NCBI GenBank assembly: GCA_029834535.1
Contig: JAQMWT010000085.1
Location: 1 to 29,414, forward strand
DNA from: Chrysophaeum taylorii
Lineage: Eukaryota > Sar > Pelagophyceae > Pelagomonadales > Pelagomonadaceae
Reading direction: 5' to 3'
Length of the DNA stretch: 29,414 bases
The translations under genes and the position numbers were made by a program. The notes under the pieces were generated by a model. It had not been told where the DNA came from, did no database searches, and was given only the letters and a program-made list of their open reading frames with translations. This document shows, piece after piece, positions 28,934-29,414 of this stretch (the first letter of the stretch is position 1; every line of letters begins with the position of its first letter).

Positions 28934-29398
28934 AAGCCTATGCTGCGCGCACGATGAAGGTCGAGCCTGGGCGCACCTACTGCGTGCCAGTCGCTCTTTC
29001 AGAGCATGGAAACTGGGCAAGTTTTCGTTGCTACGTCTTTTATAGGTGAGCAACTCGGGGTAGTCGAAGGAATGTTCTTCTCCTGAGGATCATGATAAGT
29101 TCGCAGCTCGAGTGGCGATATCTTCTAGGATGTGCCGACCGTGATCACTCAAGGTGAAGTCCTTGCTTTGGGCGATATTGTTCGTTTTGATGACGAGCTG
29201 AATGCTGAGACGGTCGACGATTTAACGAAGGATGGTGAAGCCGAATCTAACAAGGCTAACCTATCATTCACTGTTTCGGTCGCAAGCTACCTTACTCAAG
29301 GCAATGTGGCTCCCGAACTGATGCTTTTGAGCTCAGTGCAGAAGGCGCCTCCTTCTGCCGATACGAAGAAGAGTCGTCAAGAATCGCTGCCGCATTAA
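28934..29398 (+). pseudogene. Protease-RT linker of the retroelement, broken by frameshifts
   Basis: Two frames carry the signal. The first (open from within 28819-29049) gives YAARTMKVEPGRTYCVPVAL, resembling the V.pG....VPV strand of gypsy protease-RT linkers. After stops near 29050-29100 the other gives VPTVITQGEVLALGDIVRF, resembling the ...v.i.kGe.lA.l... segment that precedes RT. It ends in TAA at 29396-29398. No RT motif is reached before the window ends at 29414. The assignment is by order and pattern only. Confidence 0.4.
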
Positions 29399-29414
29399 CG
29401 ACGTTTGGAAACCG

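Overview
This window reads as a transposon graveyard from a GC-rich nuclear genome of a eukaryote. The evidence is an intronless eukaryotic-type tRNA-Ala with A and B boxes, short GT-AG introns inside a Crypton gene, two classes of LTR-type retroelement, and hAT, Crypton and Helitron-like DNA elements. There is no operon structure and no clearly intact host protein gene. The host lineage (alga, oomycete or other protist) cannot be fixed from the sequence alone.

Layout. 136-2260 (minus): decayed transposase-like gene. 2397-3525: non-autonomous hAT-like element with CAGCG termini and near-identical 8-bp target duplications. 3681-3993 (minus): fragment of a purple acid phosphatase gene. 4730-5308 (plus): C-terminal part of a retroelement protein, probably a PD-(D/E)xK endonuclease tail, found again twice inside Helitron-like elements. 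5794-6008: a 215-bp repeat with a 67-codon ORF, also at 10739-10953. 6463-7428: first Helitron-like copy. 7589-7660: tRNA-Ala(UGC). 8449-11468: Crypton-type tyrosine recombinase with introns, frameshifts, an embedded repeat and a GCR1_C-like domain. 12699-17871: a cluster of four abutting Helitron-like copies (one a 5' piece), bracketed by a 15-bp direct repeat. 17906-18089: foldback element. 18090-19166: GC-rich stretch with no recognisable gene. 19167-23697 (minus): 5'-truncated Ty1/copia element. 24430 to the window end (plus): a second retroelement (gag, degenerate protease, linker towards RT), whose gag is split by a sixth Helitron-like copy at 25169-26199.

The most informative system is the Helitron-like family. 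Its copies share a 5' TC end, a (TTTGTCTG)n-like tract, a decayed PIF1/Helitron helicase C-terminus, subterminal arrays of GGTGAACTTACTGG, and a 3' ...GCACTTG end always followed by T. The gag insertion fixes both ends: removing 25169-26199 joins two gag segments in one frame with no target duplication. Larger copies carry antisense fragments of the retroelement protein plus a 160-170 bp unit present once or four times, which looks like sequence capture followed by internal amplification. Nearly every protein-coding feature carries frameshifts or stops and should be read as a pseudogene.
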